From assembly GCA_018711955.1 (NCBI GenBank), contig DVHQ01000153.1:1-26815 (forward strand): DNA of 26,815 nucleotides. The letters are read 5' to 3'. Positions 1 through 7,388 of this stretch are shown here, in pieces (positions within the stretch are counted from its first letter, which is position 1; each line of letters opens with the position of its first letter). The notes beneath the pieces were generated by a model, which did no database searches, had not been told where the DNA came from, and worked only from the letters and a program-made list of their open reading frames with translations. Source of the DNA: Limiplasma merdipullorum (GTDB lineage Bacteria; Bacillota; Clostridia; Christensenellales; Aristaeellaceae). Both the position numbers and the translations under genes were made by a program.

Positions 1-15
1 GGGGCCGGACGCCTG

Positions 16-21
16 TATAAT
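16..21 (+). promoter_or_regulatory. possible -10 box (TATAAT) of the first gene, -35 outside the window
   Basis: A TATAAT hexamer sits 37 nt before the GTG start of the oxidoreductase gene. It lies in a short imperfect dyad, CCTG-N7-CAGG (13-27). The -35 would fall just before position 1, so the promoter cannot be confirmed. Confidence 0.3.
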
Positions 22-52
22 GCAGGTACATTTCTGAAGGGAGTTGGATAGT

Positions 53-1252
53 GTGGCAAAAAAAATCACGGTTGCAGTTATCGGCTGCGGCGACTTTGCC
101 TGCAATTTTGTACCTTTGTTTCAGGCACATCCATATGTTGAAAAAGTATATGTCTGCGATATCATCCCTGAGCGCGCCAGGGAGTATTCCCAAAGGTTCG
201 GGGTCGAGATCATCGACACCTTTGAAAACGCGATAGCCGACTCCAAAATTACGGCCGTGGCCATCTTCACCCAGAGACATCTGCACGGACCGCTGGTCAA
301 GGCGGCGCTGGAGGCCGGGAAGGACGTGTATTCTGCGGTGCCCATGGGTGTGTCCGTGGAGGAATGCCGGGAGATTGTCGAAACCGTAAAGAAAACCGGC
401 AAAACCTATATGATGGGCGAAACCTGCATCTATTATCCCTGCTCCATGTACTGCAAGCAGCGCTACGAAAAGGGCGACTTCGGCACCTTTGTCTATGCCG
501 AGGCCCAGTATCATCACGATATTTCCCACTTCCCCAAGAACTTTCGTGAGGATTTGGTCAATGCCGGCGTGCCGCCGTTCTATTACCCCACGCATTCCAC
601 GGCCATGGTGCTGCACGCGCTGAGCACCCGTGCTACGCGCGTTGTGGCCTTCGGCTATGCCGAGGCCCCGGGCAACGGGATTTATGAAAAGGGCGTGAAC
701 CAGTGGGATAACGTCTACTCCAACGGCTATTCGCTGATGAAGCTCGCCAACGGCGGCACTGCCCGCATCAACGAATGCCGCCGCATTGGCTATAAGGCCC
801 CCAGCTCCTATATCAGCGCCTTTTATGGGACGAAGGGCAGCTACCAGTTCAGCAATGCCCAGCACATCTTTGCCCGTCTCACCCCCGACGGCGTGGATGC
901 CGTGGACGTAAGCAGCCAGGTCAACCCCGAAGCCATGGAAGCGCACCGCGGCGAGAAGGATTTTGTCAATTCGGTGGCAAACCACCGCTGGCAATCGGCG
1001 GATCCCTCACCAGTCCAGAAGGAACGTAACAGCTTGCTGCCCAAGAGCTACGCGGGCCTGCCAAACGGGCATATGGCCAGCCACAAGCTGCTGGTGGATG
1101 ACTTTTGTACGGCCGCATATTTTGAAAAGATGCCCACCGTCAATGCATGGCTGGCGGCCAGATACACGGTGCCCGGACTGCTGGCGCATGAATCCATGAT
1201 CCGCGACGGACAGGCGTTTGACGTGCCGGATTTTGGCGACGCGCCGGTTTGA
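53..1252 (+). CDS. Gfo/Idh/MocA-family NAD(P)-dependent oxidoreductase
   Basis: Members of this family oxidise or reduce sugars, inositols and their acids with NAD(P) in the cytoplasm. The start is GTG at 53, because AAGGGAG (37-43) lies 9 nt upstream; a TTG at 44 would abut that site. The N-terminal Rossmann fold shows the GCGDF loop (residues 11-15) and an acidic residue after strand 2 (VCD, 34-36). The C-terminal half has the family's long sheet region with YHHD and HSTAMVLHA segments. The usual EKP motif at the end of the nucleotide domain reads AVP (residues 95-97), so the common catalytic lysine is absent. Length, 399 aa, is normal. The gene converges with the AraC regulator. It may act on the same sugar as the downstream sugar-acid operon, but the exact substrate cannot be read from sequence. 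Confidence 0.88.
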   Translation: MAKKITVAVIGCGDFACNFVPLFQAHPYVEKVYVCDIIPERAREYSQRFGVEIIDTFENAIADSKITAVAIFTQRHLHGPLVKAALEAGKDVYSAVPMGVSVEECREIVETVKKTGKTYMMGETCIYYPCSMYCKQRYEKGDFGTFVYAEAQYHHDISHFPKNFREDLVNAGVPPFYYPTHSTAMVLHALSTRATRVVAFGYAEAPGNGIYEKGVNQWDNVYSNGYSLMKLANGGTARINECRRIGYKAPSSYISAFYGTKGSYQFSNAQHIFARLTPDGVDAVDVSSQVNPEAMEAHRGEKDFVNSVANHRWQSADPSPVQKERNSLLPKSYAGLPNGHMASHKLLVDDFCTAAYFEKMPTVNAWLAARYTVPGLLAHESMIRDGQAFDVPDFGDAPV

Positions 1253-1272
1253 GGCAGAAAACTGCGCGGCGG

Positions 1273-2115
1273 TCAGCGCATTCCGCTGCGGTAATCCATG
1301 GGAGACACGCCGCGCAGCTTTCGAAAGGTCTCTGAAAAATGGGAGGGCGAGGAGAAACCCAGGTTGTCCGCGATCTCCTTCATACTCAGATCGGTCGTAA
1401 CCAGCAGCGCGCAGGCATTGCGGATGCGGCACTGCATCTGGTAAAGATGAATGGTCTGGTGCGCATACTTGTGAAAAAGGCGATTGAGATAAAACGGGTG
1501 GTAGCCGAACATGCGGCCAAGGCTATCGGCGGTGATGCGTTCGCGGGAGTGCGCCTCCAGATACTGCTTGAGCCGCTCCACGACGGTTGGCACAGGTTTT
1601 TCTCCGGCTTTGGGCTCGCGCATAAGCTGCAATAGCATACCTTTCAGAAGAGCCGAGCAAAGTTCGTTGAAATAGACATCCCGCTTTTCCCGTTCCGACA
1701 GCAGCAGGGCCGCGGTCTGCTGGATCTGCGGTACATCCTGAAAAAGCGTGGGAATGGGAAAGAACGCCGGGTCGGGCAACTCGGGCATTCGCTCCGGGCG
1801 GAAGCGGGCAGGCGGGTCCGGACGAAACGCCTGCCCGTTGCCCGGCAGATAGGAAAGGCTGAAATTGATATTGTACAGCATGGCGGGGGCGTCCCGGTGA
1901 AACAGCATGCGGTACGCATGATCAGGCGGTATGATCAGGCAGGAACCCGCGCGCAGGGTAAGGCGTTTGGTTTCTGTCTCGGCGGCGCATTCGCCCTCGC
2001 GTATGGCGAACAGCCGGTAATCGTATGCCTTGATGGGCTCCGAATAGCTGATGGAGCCGCAACGCAGATCCATGTAGCGGATGAAGGGATTGAGCTGTGA
2101 AGCGTCCATGGGCAT
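1273..2115 (-). CDS. AraC-family transcriptional regulator (cupin sensor plus AraC HTH)
   Basis: This is a DNA-binding regulator of sugar genes. The N-terminal half (about residues 10-110) is an AraC-type cupin: it has the beta-rich DYRLFAIREGE and LRAGSCLIIPPDHAY stretches. The C-terminal 100 residues form the double HTH, including ITADSLGRMFGYHPFYLNRL and the signature region MKEIADNLGFSSPSHFSETF. The start is ATG 2115, with GGGAGG 4 nt away; ATG 2109, 10 nt away, is equally possible. Longer reading to 2193 would overlap its own -35 and is rejected. The gene is divergent from the aldolase/kinase/dehydratase operon, so it most likely controls that operon from the shared 197-nt region. The effector is probably a sugar or sugar acid (inference). 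Confidence 0.93.
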   Translation of the reverse strand: MPMDASQLNPFIRYMDLRCGSISYSEPIKAYDYRLFAIREGECAAETETKRLTLRAGSCLIIPPDHAYRMLFHRDAPAMLYNINFSLSYLPGNGQAFRPDPPARFRPERMPELPDPAFFPIPTLFQDVPQIQQTAALLLSEREKRDVYFNELCSALLKGMLLQLMREPKAGEKPVPTVVERLKQYLEAHSRERITADSLGRMFGYHPFYLNRLFHKYAHQTIHLYQMQCRIRNACALLVTTDLSMKEIADNLGFSSPSHFSETFRKLRGVSPMDYRSGMR

Positions 2116-2164
2116 CGTGCCTCCCTTCCTGCCGACGGGACAGCTTGCAAGATTGTAAAATGAT

Positions 2165-2193
2165 ATTATAACATGCTCGATGGCATAATACAA
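2165..2193 (-). promoter_or_regulatory. promoter of the AraC regulator gene
   Basis: On the minus strand TTGTAT (2188-2193), a 17-nt spacer and a perfect TATAAT (2165-2170) lie about 50 nt before the AraC start. The 14 nt AAAATTCCGTCTTG (plus-strand coordinates 2191-2204) that ends in the -35 TTG recurs in exactly the same register at the promoter at 23892-23920. Confidence 0.75.
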
Positions 2194-2230
2194 GACGGAA
2201 TTTTGATGCTGAACGGCCGGCTTTTTTCTT

Positions 2231-2259
2231 TAGACACCAAAGCCGCTTTGGACTATACT
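2231..2259 (+). promoter_or_regulatory. promoter of the sugar-acid operon with an operator-like palindrome in the spacer
   Basis: TAGACA (2231-2236), a 17-nt spacer and TATACT (2254-2259) make a near-consensus sigma-A promoter 54 nt before the aldolase start. The spacer holds CCAAAG-CCG-CTTTGG (2237-2251), a perfect 6-bp inverted repeat that fills the space between the two boxes. A protein bound there would block polymerase, so this is a good repressor-type operator candidate. Confidence 0.8.
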
Positions 2260-2312
2260 GAACACGACAGATTCCCGCACAACATATCTGAAAAATGACG
2301 GAGGTGTGGCGC

Positions 2313-2960
2313 ATGACGGCGCTTGAATGGGTGCAGAGGAGCAAAATTATCGCCATCGTTCGCGGACTGCCAAAAGAGTATATGACAAGGCTGGCGGAGG
2401 CGCTGTATGCAGGAGGCATCGACCTGATGGAGGTGACCTTTCACCAGCAGAAGCCGGAAACATGGAAGGACACGGCGGCGGCCATCGCCGCGGTGGACAG
2501 TTGCATGGAAGGGAAAATGCTGGTCGGCGCCGGTACGGTGCTCACCCTGGAGCAGCTCGATATGGCCCGGGACGCGGGAGCCAACTATATCATTACTCCC
2601 AACACCAACTGTGACCTGATCCGCCGCGTCAAGGAATACGGGCTTCTCTCCTTTCCCGGTGCGTTTACGCCCAGTGAGATTGTAGAAGCGTACGAGGCAG
2701 GGGCCGACGCGGTCAAGGTGTTTCCCGTGGGAAACCTGGGCCCGTCCTATATCAAGGCGATCAAGGCGCCGCTTTCCCACATCCCGCTCATGGCCGTGGG
2801 TGGCGTAAACGAGAAAAACGCAGCCGGGTTTCTGGCGGCGGGCTGCTGCGGCATCGGTGTAGGCGGGAACCTCGTGAACAAAAGCTGGATCGAAGCGGGC
2901 GAGTGGGACAAGATTACCGAACTGGCGCAAGCGTATAGAAAGGCGGTAGACGAGGCGTGA
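2313..2960 (+). CDS. kdgA: bifunctional 2-keto-3-deoxy-6-phosphogluconate / 4-hydroxy-2-oxoglutarate aldolase family
   Basis: Class I aldolase that cleaves KDPG to pyruvate and glyceraldehyde 3-phosphate, the last step of an Entner-Doudoroff-type route. The TIM barrel shows all key family features: the catalytic Glu in MEVTF (E40), GAGTVL (72-77), SFPGAFTPSE, and the Schiff-base lysine in AVKVFP (K135), followed by the phosphate-site VGGV. The length of 215 aa is typical. ATG 2313 is chosen because GGAGG (2300-2304) lies 8 nt upstream; an earlier ATG at 2295 has no site. The motif IITPNTN differs from the common SPG/TPG loop, which may alter specificity. The next gene overlaps its stop by 4 nt (GTGA), so the two are translationally coupled. 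Confidence 0.93.
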   Translation: MTALEWVQRSKIIAIVRGLPKEYMTRLAEALYAGGIDLMEVTFHQQKPETWKDTAAAIAAVDSCMEGKMLVGAGTVLTLEQLDMARDAGANYIITPNTNCDLIRRVKEYGLLSFPGAFTPSEIVEAYEAGADAVKVFPVGNLGPSYIKAIKAPLSHIPLMAVGGVNEKNAAGFLAAGCCGIGVGGNLVNKSWIEAGEWDKITELAQAYRKAVDEA

Positions 2961-3979
2961 GCAGGATCATAACCTTTGGCGAGATCATGATGCGGCTGAA
3001 TCCGGAGGGATATCTGCGGTTTGTACAGGCAGAACGCTTTGAAGCCACGTATGCGGGCGGAGAGGCAAACGTGGCGGTAAGCCTTGCCAACTATGGCGAC
3101 GACGCCGCTTTTTGCACCAAGGTGCCGGCGCACGAGATCGGCCAGTGCGCGGTCAATGCGCTCAGGCATTACGGCGTGGACACCTCCTGCATGCTGCGTG
3201 GCGGCGAGAGGCTGGGCCTGTATTTTGTGGAGAAAGGCGCCAGCCAGCGTGGCAGCAAGGTGATCTACGACCGAGCCAACTCCGCCATCGCGCAGGCCAA
3301 ACGGGAGGAGTTTGACTGGGACAGCATTCTGGCGGGTGCGGACTGGTTTCACTGGACAGGCATCACGCCGGCACTCGGCGGTGAGCTGCCCGAGATCACA
3401 CTGGATGCGCTTCGCAAGTGCCGCGAGAAGGGAATAACGGTCAGCTGCGATCTCAACTACCGCGGCAAACTGTGGAGCCGTGAGCGGGCCGGAGAGGTGA
3501 TGGGCCGTCTGGTGCCGTATGTGGATGTGCTGATTGCAAATGAGGAGGACGCAAAGGACGTCTTTGGCATCGAGGCGGCAGATACGGATATCATGGGTGG
3601 CAAGCTGAACCGAGAGGGCTATGTCAGCGTGGCGCGGCAGCTTACGGAGAGGTTTGGATGCAAGGCGGTGGCCATCACGCTTCGCGGCTCTATCTCTGCC
3701 AGTGAGAACAACTGGGCCGGCATGCTCTATACGGGCGGGCAGCCCTTCTTCTCTCGAAACTATCTCATCCGTCTGGTGGATCGTGTTGGCGGCGGCGACA
3801 GCTTCGGCGGCGGACTCATCCACGCCCTGTGCAAGGGCATGGATGAGCAGAGCACGATCGAGTTCGCAGTGGCGGCAAGCTGCCTCAAGCAGACGATCGA
3901 GCACGACTTTAACCTCGCCTCCGAAAAGGAAGTGCTGGCCCTTATGGGCGGCAACGCTTCCGGACGCGTCCAGCGGTAA
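2957..3979 (+). CDS. kdgK: 2-dehydro-3-deoxygluconate kinase (PfkB family)
   Basis: Phosphorylates 2-keto-3-deoxygluconate (or a near relative) with ATP to give KDPG for the preceding aldolase. PfkB signature 1 is seen as GGEANVA (34-40). The anion-hole and catalytic-base motif is VGGGDSFGGG, with the base D281. The N-terminal FGEIMMRLNPEG matches KDG-kinase-like members better than fructokinases. The C-terminal HDFNLAS segment is also characteristic of KDG kinases. The GTG start overlaps the aldolase stop by 4 nt. The length of 340 aa is normal. Aldolase plus kinase plus dehydratase in one run makes the KDG assignment strong, although a different 2-keto-3-deoxy acid remains possible. Confidence 0.9.
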   Translation: MSRIITFGEIMMRLNPEGYLRFVQAERFEATYAGGEANVAVSLANYGDDAAFCTKVPAHEIGQCAVNALRHYGVDTSCMLRGGERLGLYFVEKGASQRGSKVIYDRANSAIAQAKREEFDWDSILAGADWFHWTGITPALGGELPEITLDALRKCREKGITVSCDLNYRGKLWSRERAGEVMGRLVPYVDVLIANEEDAKDVFGIEAADTDIMGGKLNREGYVSVARQLTERFGCKAVAITLRGSISASENNWAGMLYTGGQPFFSRNYLIRLVDRVGGGDSFGGGLIHALCKGMDEQSTIEFAVAASCLKQTIEHDFNLASEKEVLALMGGNASGRVQR

Positions 3980-4116
3980 GGGCTGCGAGGCCATCCCGAA
4001 GCGCCGATGCACAGGAAAGCCGGTGTAGCGGCGTGTGCGTTATGTCTGGATAGAACAGATAATATTTGCAGGACCAAACCAGTTGAGAAAAATAAAAAGA
4101 AAAGGATGAAAAGAGT

Positions 4117-5793
4117 ATGGAACGCAAATATGAAGATATGCGAAGCTGCTGGGAATTCGGTGAAGCCTCCGAATGCCGCCGCGGCCTGATGCTGGGCATG
4201 GGCTATACGGAAGAGGAGTTGAACCGTCCTCTGATCGCCGTGGTTAACAGCTGGAATGAATACAATCCCGGGCACGTGCATCTCAACCAGCTTGCCGAGC
4301 GTGTCAAGCAGGGAATCCGTGAGGCGGGCGGCCTGCCGCTGGAGGTGGGCACGACCGCTATCTGCGACGGCATGGTGCTTAAGGACCCCAAGTATATCGA
4401 GATCCCCAGCCGCAACCTGATTGCCGACCAGGTGGAGCTGACCGTGGACGGCAACTTCTTTGACGGCATGGTGCTGCTTTCCACCTGCGATTCCATCGTG
4501 CCCGGCCACCTGATGGGCTGCGCCCGTCTGGACATCCCTGCCATCGTGGTCACGGGCGGTTACATGCCGCTGGGTACCTTCCGCGGCAAGGAGGTCGTGC
4601 ATATCCGGGCGCAGGACAAAGTGGGCGCGATGGCCGAGGGCAAGATCGATCCCGACCTCTACAACGGCCTCATCCAGCACAGCTGGGGCATCTGCGGCGG
4701 CTGCACCTCCATGACCACGGCAAACTCCATGTGCATGATGGCGGAGGCCATGGGCATGACCCTGCCCGGCAATTCATCCATGAGTGCTGTTTCCAGCGAG
4801 ATCCGCAATCTGTCCTATCGCGCCGGCCTGCGTATCATGGAAATGGTGCGCCAGGGCATCACCGCGCGGCAGATCATTACGCCCGAATCCATCCGCAACG
4901 CGATTGCCGTGGATATGGCGGTGGCCGGATCGTCCAACCTGATTTTGCACCTGCCGGCCATCGCGCACGAGGCCGGTTACGACGAGCCCTGGTGGAAGGT
5001 GTTCGATGAAATGAGCAACACCGTGCCGCTGCTGAGCCACCTGATGCCGGGCGGCGAGTATTCCGTCAAGGACTTTGACCTGGCTGGCGGCATGCCTGCG
5101 CTGATGAAGAACCTGCTGCCCCGCCTCAACGGCGACTGCATGACCGTAAATGGCCATACCGTGCGCGAGAACGTTGAAAACGCCGTCGTCTACAATGACG
5201 ACGTCATCCGTACGCTGGACAATCCTGTCATGACCGAGCCTGGCCTGGGCGTGCTGTATGGCAATCTCGCTCCCGAGGGGTCCATTATCAAAATTGCGGC
5301 GGTTCCCAAGCAGCTTATGCACTACAGGGGCAAGGCCAAGGTGTTCAATTCCCTGCACGACGGGCTGGAGGCGCTGCGCGCGGGCCAGATCCATGAGGGT
5401 GACGCCTGTGTGCTGCGGTTTATGGGTCTGAAGGGGCGCTTTGGAACGACCGCCTTTACTTTCCAGGAGGAGCTGAAAGGAAAGCCCACGCTGTACAATT
5501 CCTGCGCCATTATCACAGACGGCCGCTTCTCCGGCGGCACCAGCGGTCTGAGCGTCGGCTACGTCAGCCCTGAAGCGGCGCTGTGCAGCCCTCTGTCCAT
5601 TGTGGAGGACAACGACGAAATCGAGATCGACATTCCCGCCCGCTCCATCACGCTGTGCATCTCGGACGAGGAGCTCAACGCGCGCCTTGAAAAATTCAAA
5701 TGGGAGTTCTCCGGCAAGGACTATCAGCGCTTCCTGCGCCTGTTCTCCAGGAATGTCGGCTCCATGGCCAAGGGTGGCATATGGGAAGTATGA
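4117..5793 (+). CDS. IlvD/EDD-family sugar-acid dehydratase
   Basis: Fe-S dependent dehydratase; in this setting it most likely turns an aldonate-type acid into the 2-keto-3-deoxy acid used by the kinase. Family motifs visible are NSWNEYNPGHVHL (N-terminal), STCDSIVPG with C124, GICGGCTSMTTANSM with C193, and the C-terminal DGRFSGGTSGLSVGYVSPEA. The third cluster Cys seen in pentonate dehydratases (NPC) is Gly here (NPGH), as in E. coli IlvD, while C83 in AICDGM stands where most members have Asp or Ser. The length of 558 aa fits IlvD/pentonate dehydratases. AAAGGATG lies about 10 nt before the ATG. The 137-nt gap upstream is A-rich near its end, and I see no convincing promoter there. True branched-chain dihydroxyacid dehydratase is unlikely from context. 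Confidence 0.88.
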   Translation: MERKYEDMRSCWEFGEASECRRGLMLGMGYTEEELNRPLIAVVNSWNEYNPGHVHLNQLAERVKQGIREAGGLPLEVGTTAICDGMVLKDPKYIEIPSRNLIADQVELTVDGNFFDGMVLLSTCDSIVPGHLMGCARLDIPAIVVTGGYMPLGTFRGKEVVHIRAQDKVGAMAEGKIDPDLYNGLIQHSWGICGGCTSMTTANSMCMMAEAMGMTLPGNSSMSAVSSEIRNLSYRAGLRIMEMVRQGITARQIITPESIRNAIAVDMAVAGSSNLILHLPAIAHEAGYDEPWWKVFDEMSNTVPLLSHLMPGGEYSVKDFDLAGGMPALMKNLLPRLNGDCMTVNGHTVRENVENAVVYNDDVIRTLDNPVMTEPGLGVLYGNLAPEGSIIKIAAVPKQLMHYRGKAKVFNSLHDGLEALRAGQIHEGDACVLRFMGLKGRFGTTAFTFQEELKGKPTLYNSCAIITDGRFSGGTSGLSVGYVSPEAALCSPLSIVEDNDEIEIDIPARSITLCISDEELNARLEKFKWEFSGKDYQRFLRLFSRNVGSMAKGGIWEV

Positions 5794-7388
5794 TCACACG
5801 ACAAACGGACTGCCTGATTCTGGGCGGCGGTCTTGCGGGCTGGATGGCGGCCCGCGAGGCCGCCGCTGCCGGCCTCAAAACGATGCTCCTGCACGACGGC
5901 ATGGGCGCTTCGCCGTGGGTGCATGGGTTTAATGTGCCCGTATACCCCGAAGATTCGGCAGACATCTTTTTGCAGGATACGCTGGCGAGCGGGCAGGGGC
6001 TCAGCGATCCCGCTCTGGCCCGGGCCCTGTGCCAGGATGCCGCCGAGGTATTTGACGAGATACGCGCCATGGGCCTGTCCTTCAACCGTGAGGAGGATGG
6101 CAGCTATCAGGCGCTGCGCCCGCTGGGCGCAAGCTGGCCGCGCGTGGTGTCCATCGGAAACGAAACGGGCGCCGCGATATTGACCCGGCTAAAAGAGATG
6201 CTGAAGGGCAGTGTGACAGAACTGCCCGCCACGCGTGCGCTGAAGCTGCTGAAGGATGGCAGCCGTGTGTGCGGCGCGCTGGCGTATGACGCAGCGGGAA
6301 AGCGGTGGCTGAACCTCCGGGCGAATGCGGTGGTGCTGGCATGCGGCGGCTATTGCGGCATCTATCCCGTTTCCACGAACAAGCGAGATTCCGGCGGCGA
6401 CGGTGTGGCCATGGCCTACGAGGCCGGCGCGGAGCTTTGCGATATGGAGTTCATCCAGTTTGAGCCCAGCGCGGCGGTATGGCCCCGTGAGCTTGTGGGT
6501 ACCAGCGTAATTACCACGCTGCTCTTTGAGGGTGCGGTGCTGCGAAACCGCGACGGCGAACGCTTCATGCTGCGATATGGCCCGGAGGGCGACCGCGTCA
6601 GCAAGGATGTGATGAGCCGCCGCATCGTAGCGGAGATCGCGCGCGGCAAGGGCACGGAGCACGGCGGCATCTACATGGATATTACCGGTGTCGATCCGGC
6701 CCGGCTGGCATCCGGCTATCAAATGTATGTCCAGCGCTATCGCAATGTGGGCATAGATATCACAAAGGAATGGATCGAGCTTGCGCCCGCGCCGCATACG
6801 GCGTTGGGCGGCGTGCGTGTGGATGCGCAGGGGCATAGCACCGTGCAGGGTCTGTTTGCCTGCGGTGAGGTGATGGGGGGCCTGCACGGCGCAAACCGCA
6901 TAGGCGGAAACGCCGGGCTGGAGACCCTGGTGTTTGGACGCAGAGCGGGAAGGGCGGCAGCGGCCTTTGCTCGGAGTGCCGGGCCGTGCAACGCCGAGCC
7001 CGAGTCCGCTCCGCAGCTGGCGGAGGAGAGCTGCTCATCGAAAATCGCGGCGCTGCGCCGCGGGATGCGCGAAGCCCTGTGGGACGGCGTAAACGCCGTG
7101 CGAGACGCACAGGGGCTCCAAAAGGCCATAAACGTGTTTTCCGATGGTTTGGAAGCCGTGAGCGCGCTGCGCGGGGTGGATGCACAGGAGTCGTTCGAGC
7201 TGCTCCGGCTGAAAAACGATATGATTGCGGCCCACCTTACGGCGCTCAGTGCGCTGACCCGCGCGGATTCGCTGGGCTGCCACGCCCGCAGCGACTATCC
7301 GCAGGAGGCCAAGCACACGTATCGCGTCATGGCACGCATGGATGAAAACGCACGGCCTTACGTTTGGAAGGAGGACCTTGAATCGTGA
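5790..7388 (+). CDS. FAD-dependent oxidoreductase, fumarate reductase / L-aspartate oxidase flavoprotein-like
   Basis: Soluble flavoprotein of the FAD_binding_2 type. The N-terminal dinucleotide fold shows LILGGGLAGWMAA (about residues 9-21). The family's middle region is present as FEGAVLRNRDGERFM and the mobile-lid part around PHTALGGVRVD. The second FAD contact is LFACGEVMGGLHGANRIGGN. A helical C-terminal domain (last about 120 residues) resembles that of SdhA/NadB proteins. ATG 5790 overlaps the dehydratase stop (ATGA); ATG 5781 is a possible alternative, with AGGGTGG closely upstream. There is no twin-arginine or other export signal, so it is cytoplasmic. The gene also overlaps fdrA by 4 nt. 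The substrate is unknown; oxidation of a hydroxy or enol acid feeding the FdrA system is my inference. Confidence 0.85.
   Translation: MITRQTDCLILGGGLAGWMAAREAAAAGLKTMLLHDGMGASPWVHGFNVPVYPEDSADIFLQDTLASGQGLSDPALARALCQDAAEVFDEIRAMGLSFNREEDGSYQALRPLGASWPRVVSIGNETGAAILTRLKEMLKGSVTELPATRALKLLKDGSRVCGALAYDAAGKRWLNLRANAVVLACGGYCGIYPVSTNKRDSGGDGVAMAYEAGAELCDMEFIQFEPSAAVWPRELVGTSVITTLLFEGAVLRNRDGERFMLRYGPEGDRVSKDVMSRRIVAEIARGKGTEHGGIYMDITGVDPARLASGYQMYVQRYRNVGIDITKEWIELAPAPHTALGGVRVDAQGHSTVQGLFACGEVMGGLHGANRIGGNAGLETLVFGRRAGRAAAAFARSAGPCNAEPESAPQLAEESCSSKIAALRRGMREALWDGVNAVRDAQGLQKAINVFSDGLEAVSALRGVDAQESFELLRLKNDMIAAHLTALSALTRADSLGCHARSDYPQEAKHTYRVMARMDENARPYVWKEDLES

Noticed and set aside
2116..2193. 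N-terminal extension of the AraC regulator to TTG 2193
   Set aside because: It would start within the -35 of its own promoter; ATG 2115 has a good ribosome binding site.
3980..4116. Possible internal promoter before the dehydratase gene
   Set aside because: GATAAT and A-rich stretches exist, but no acceptable -35 at the right distance.
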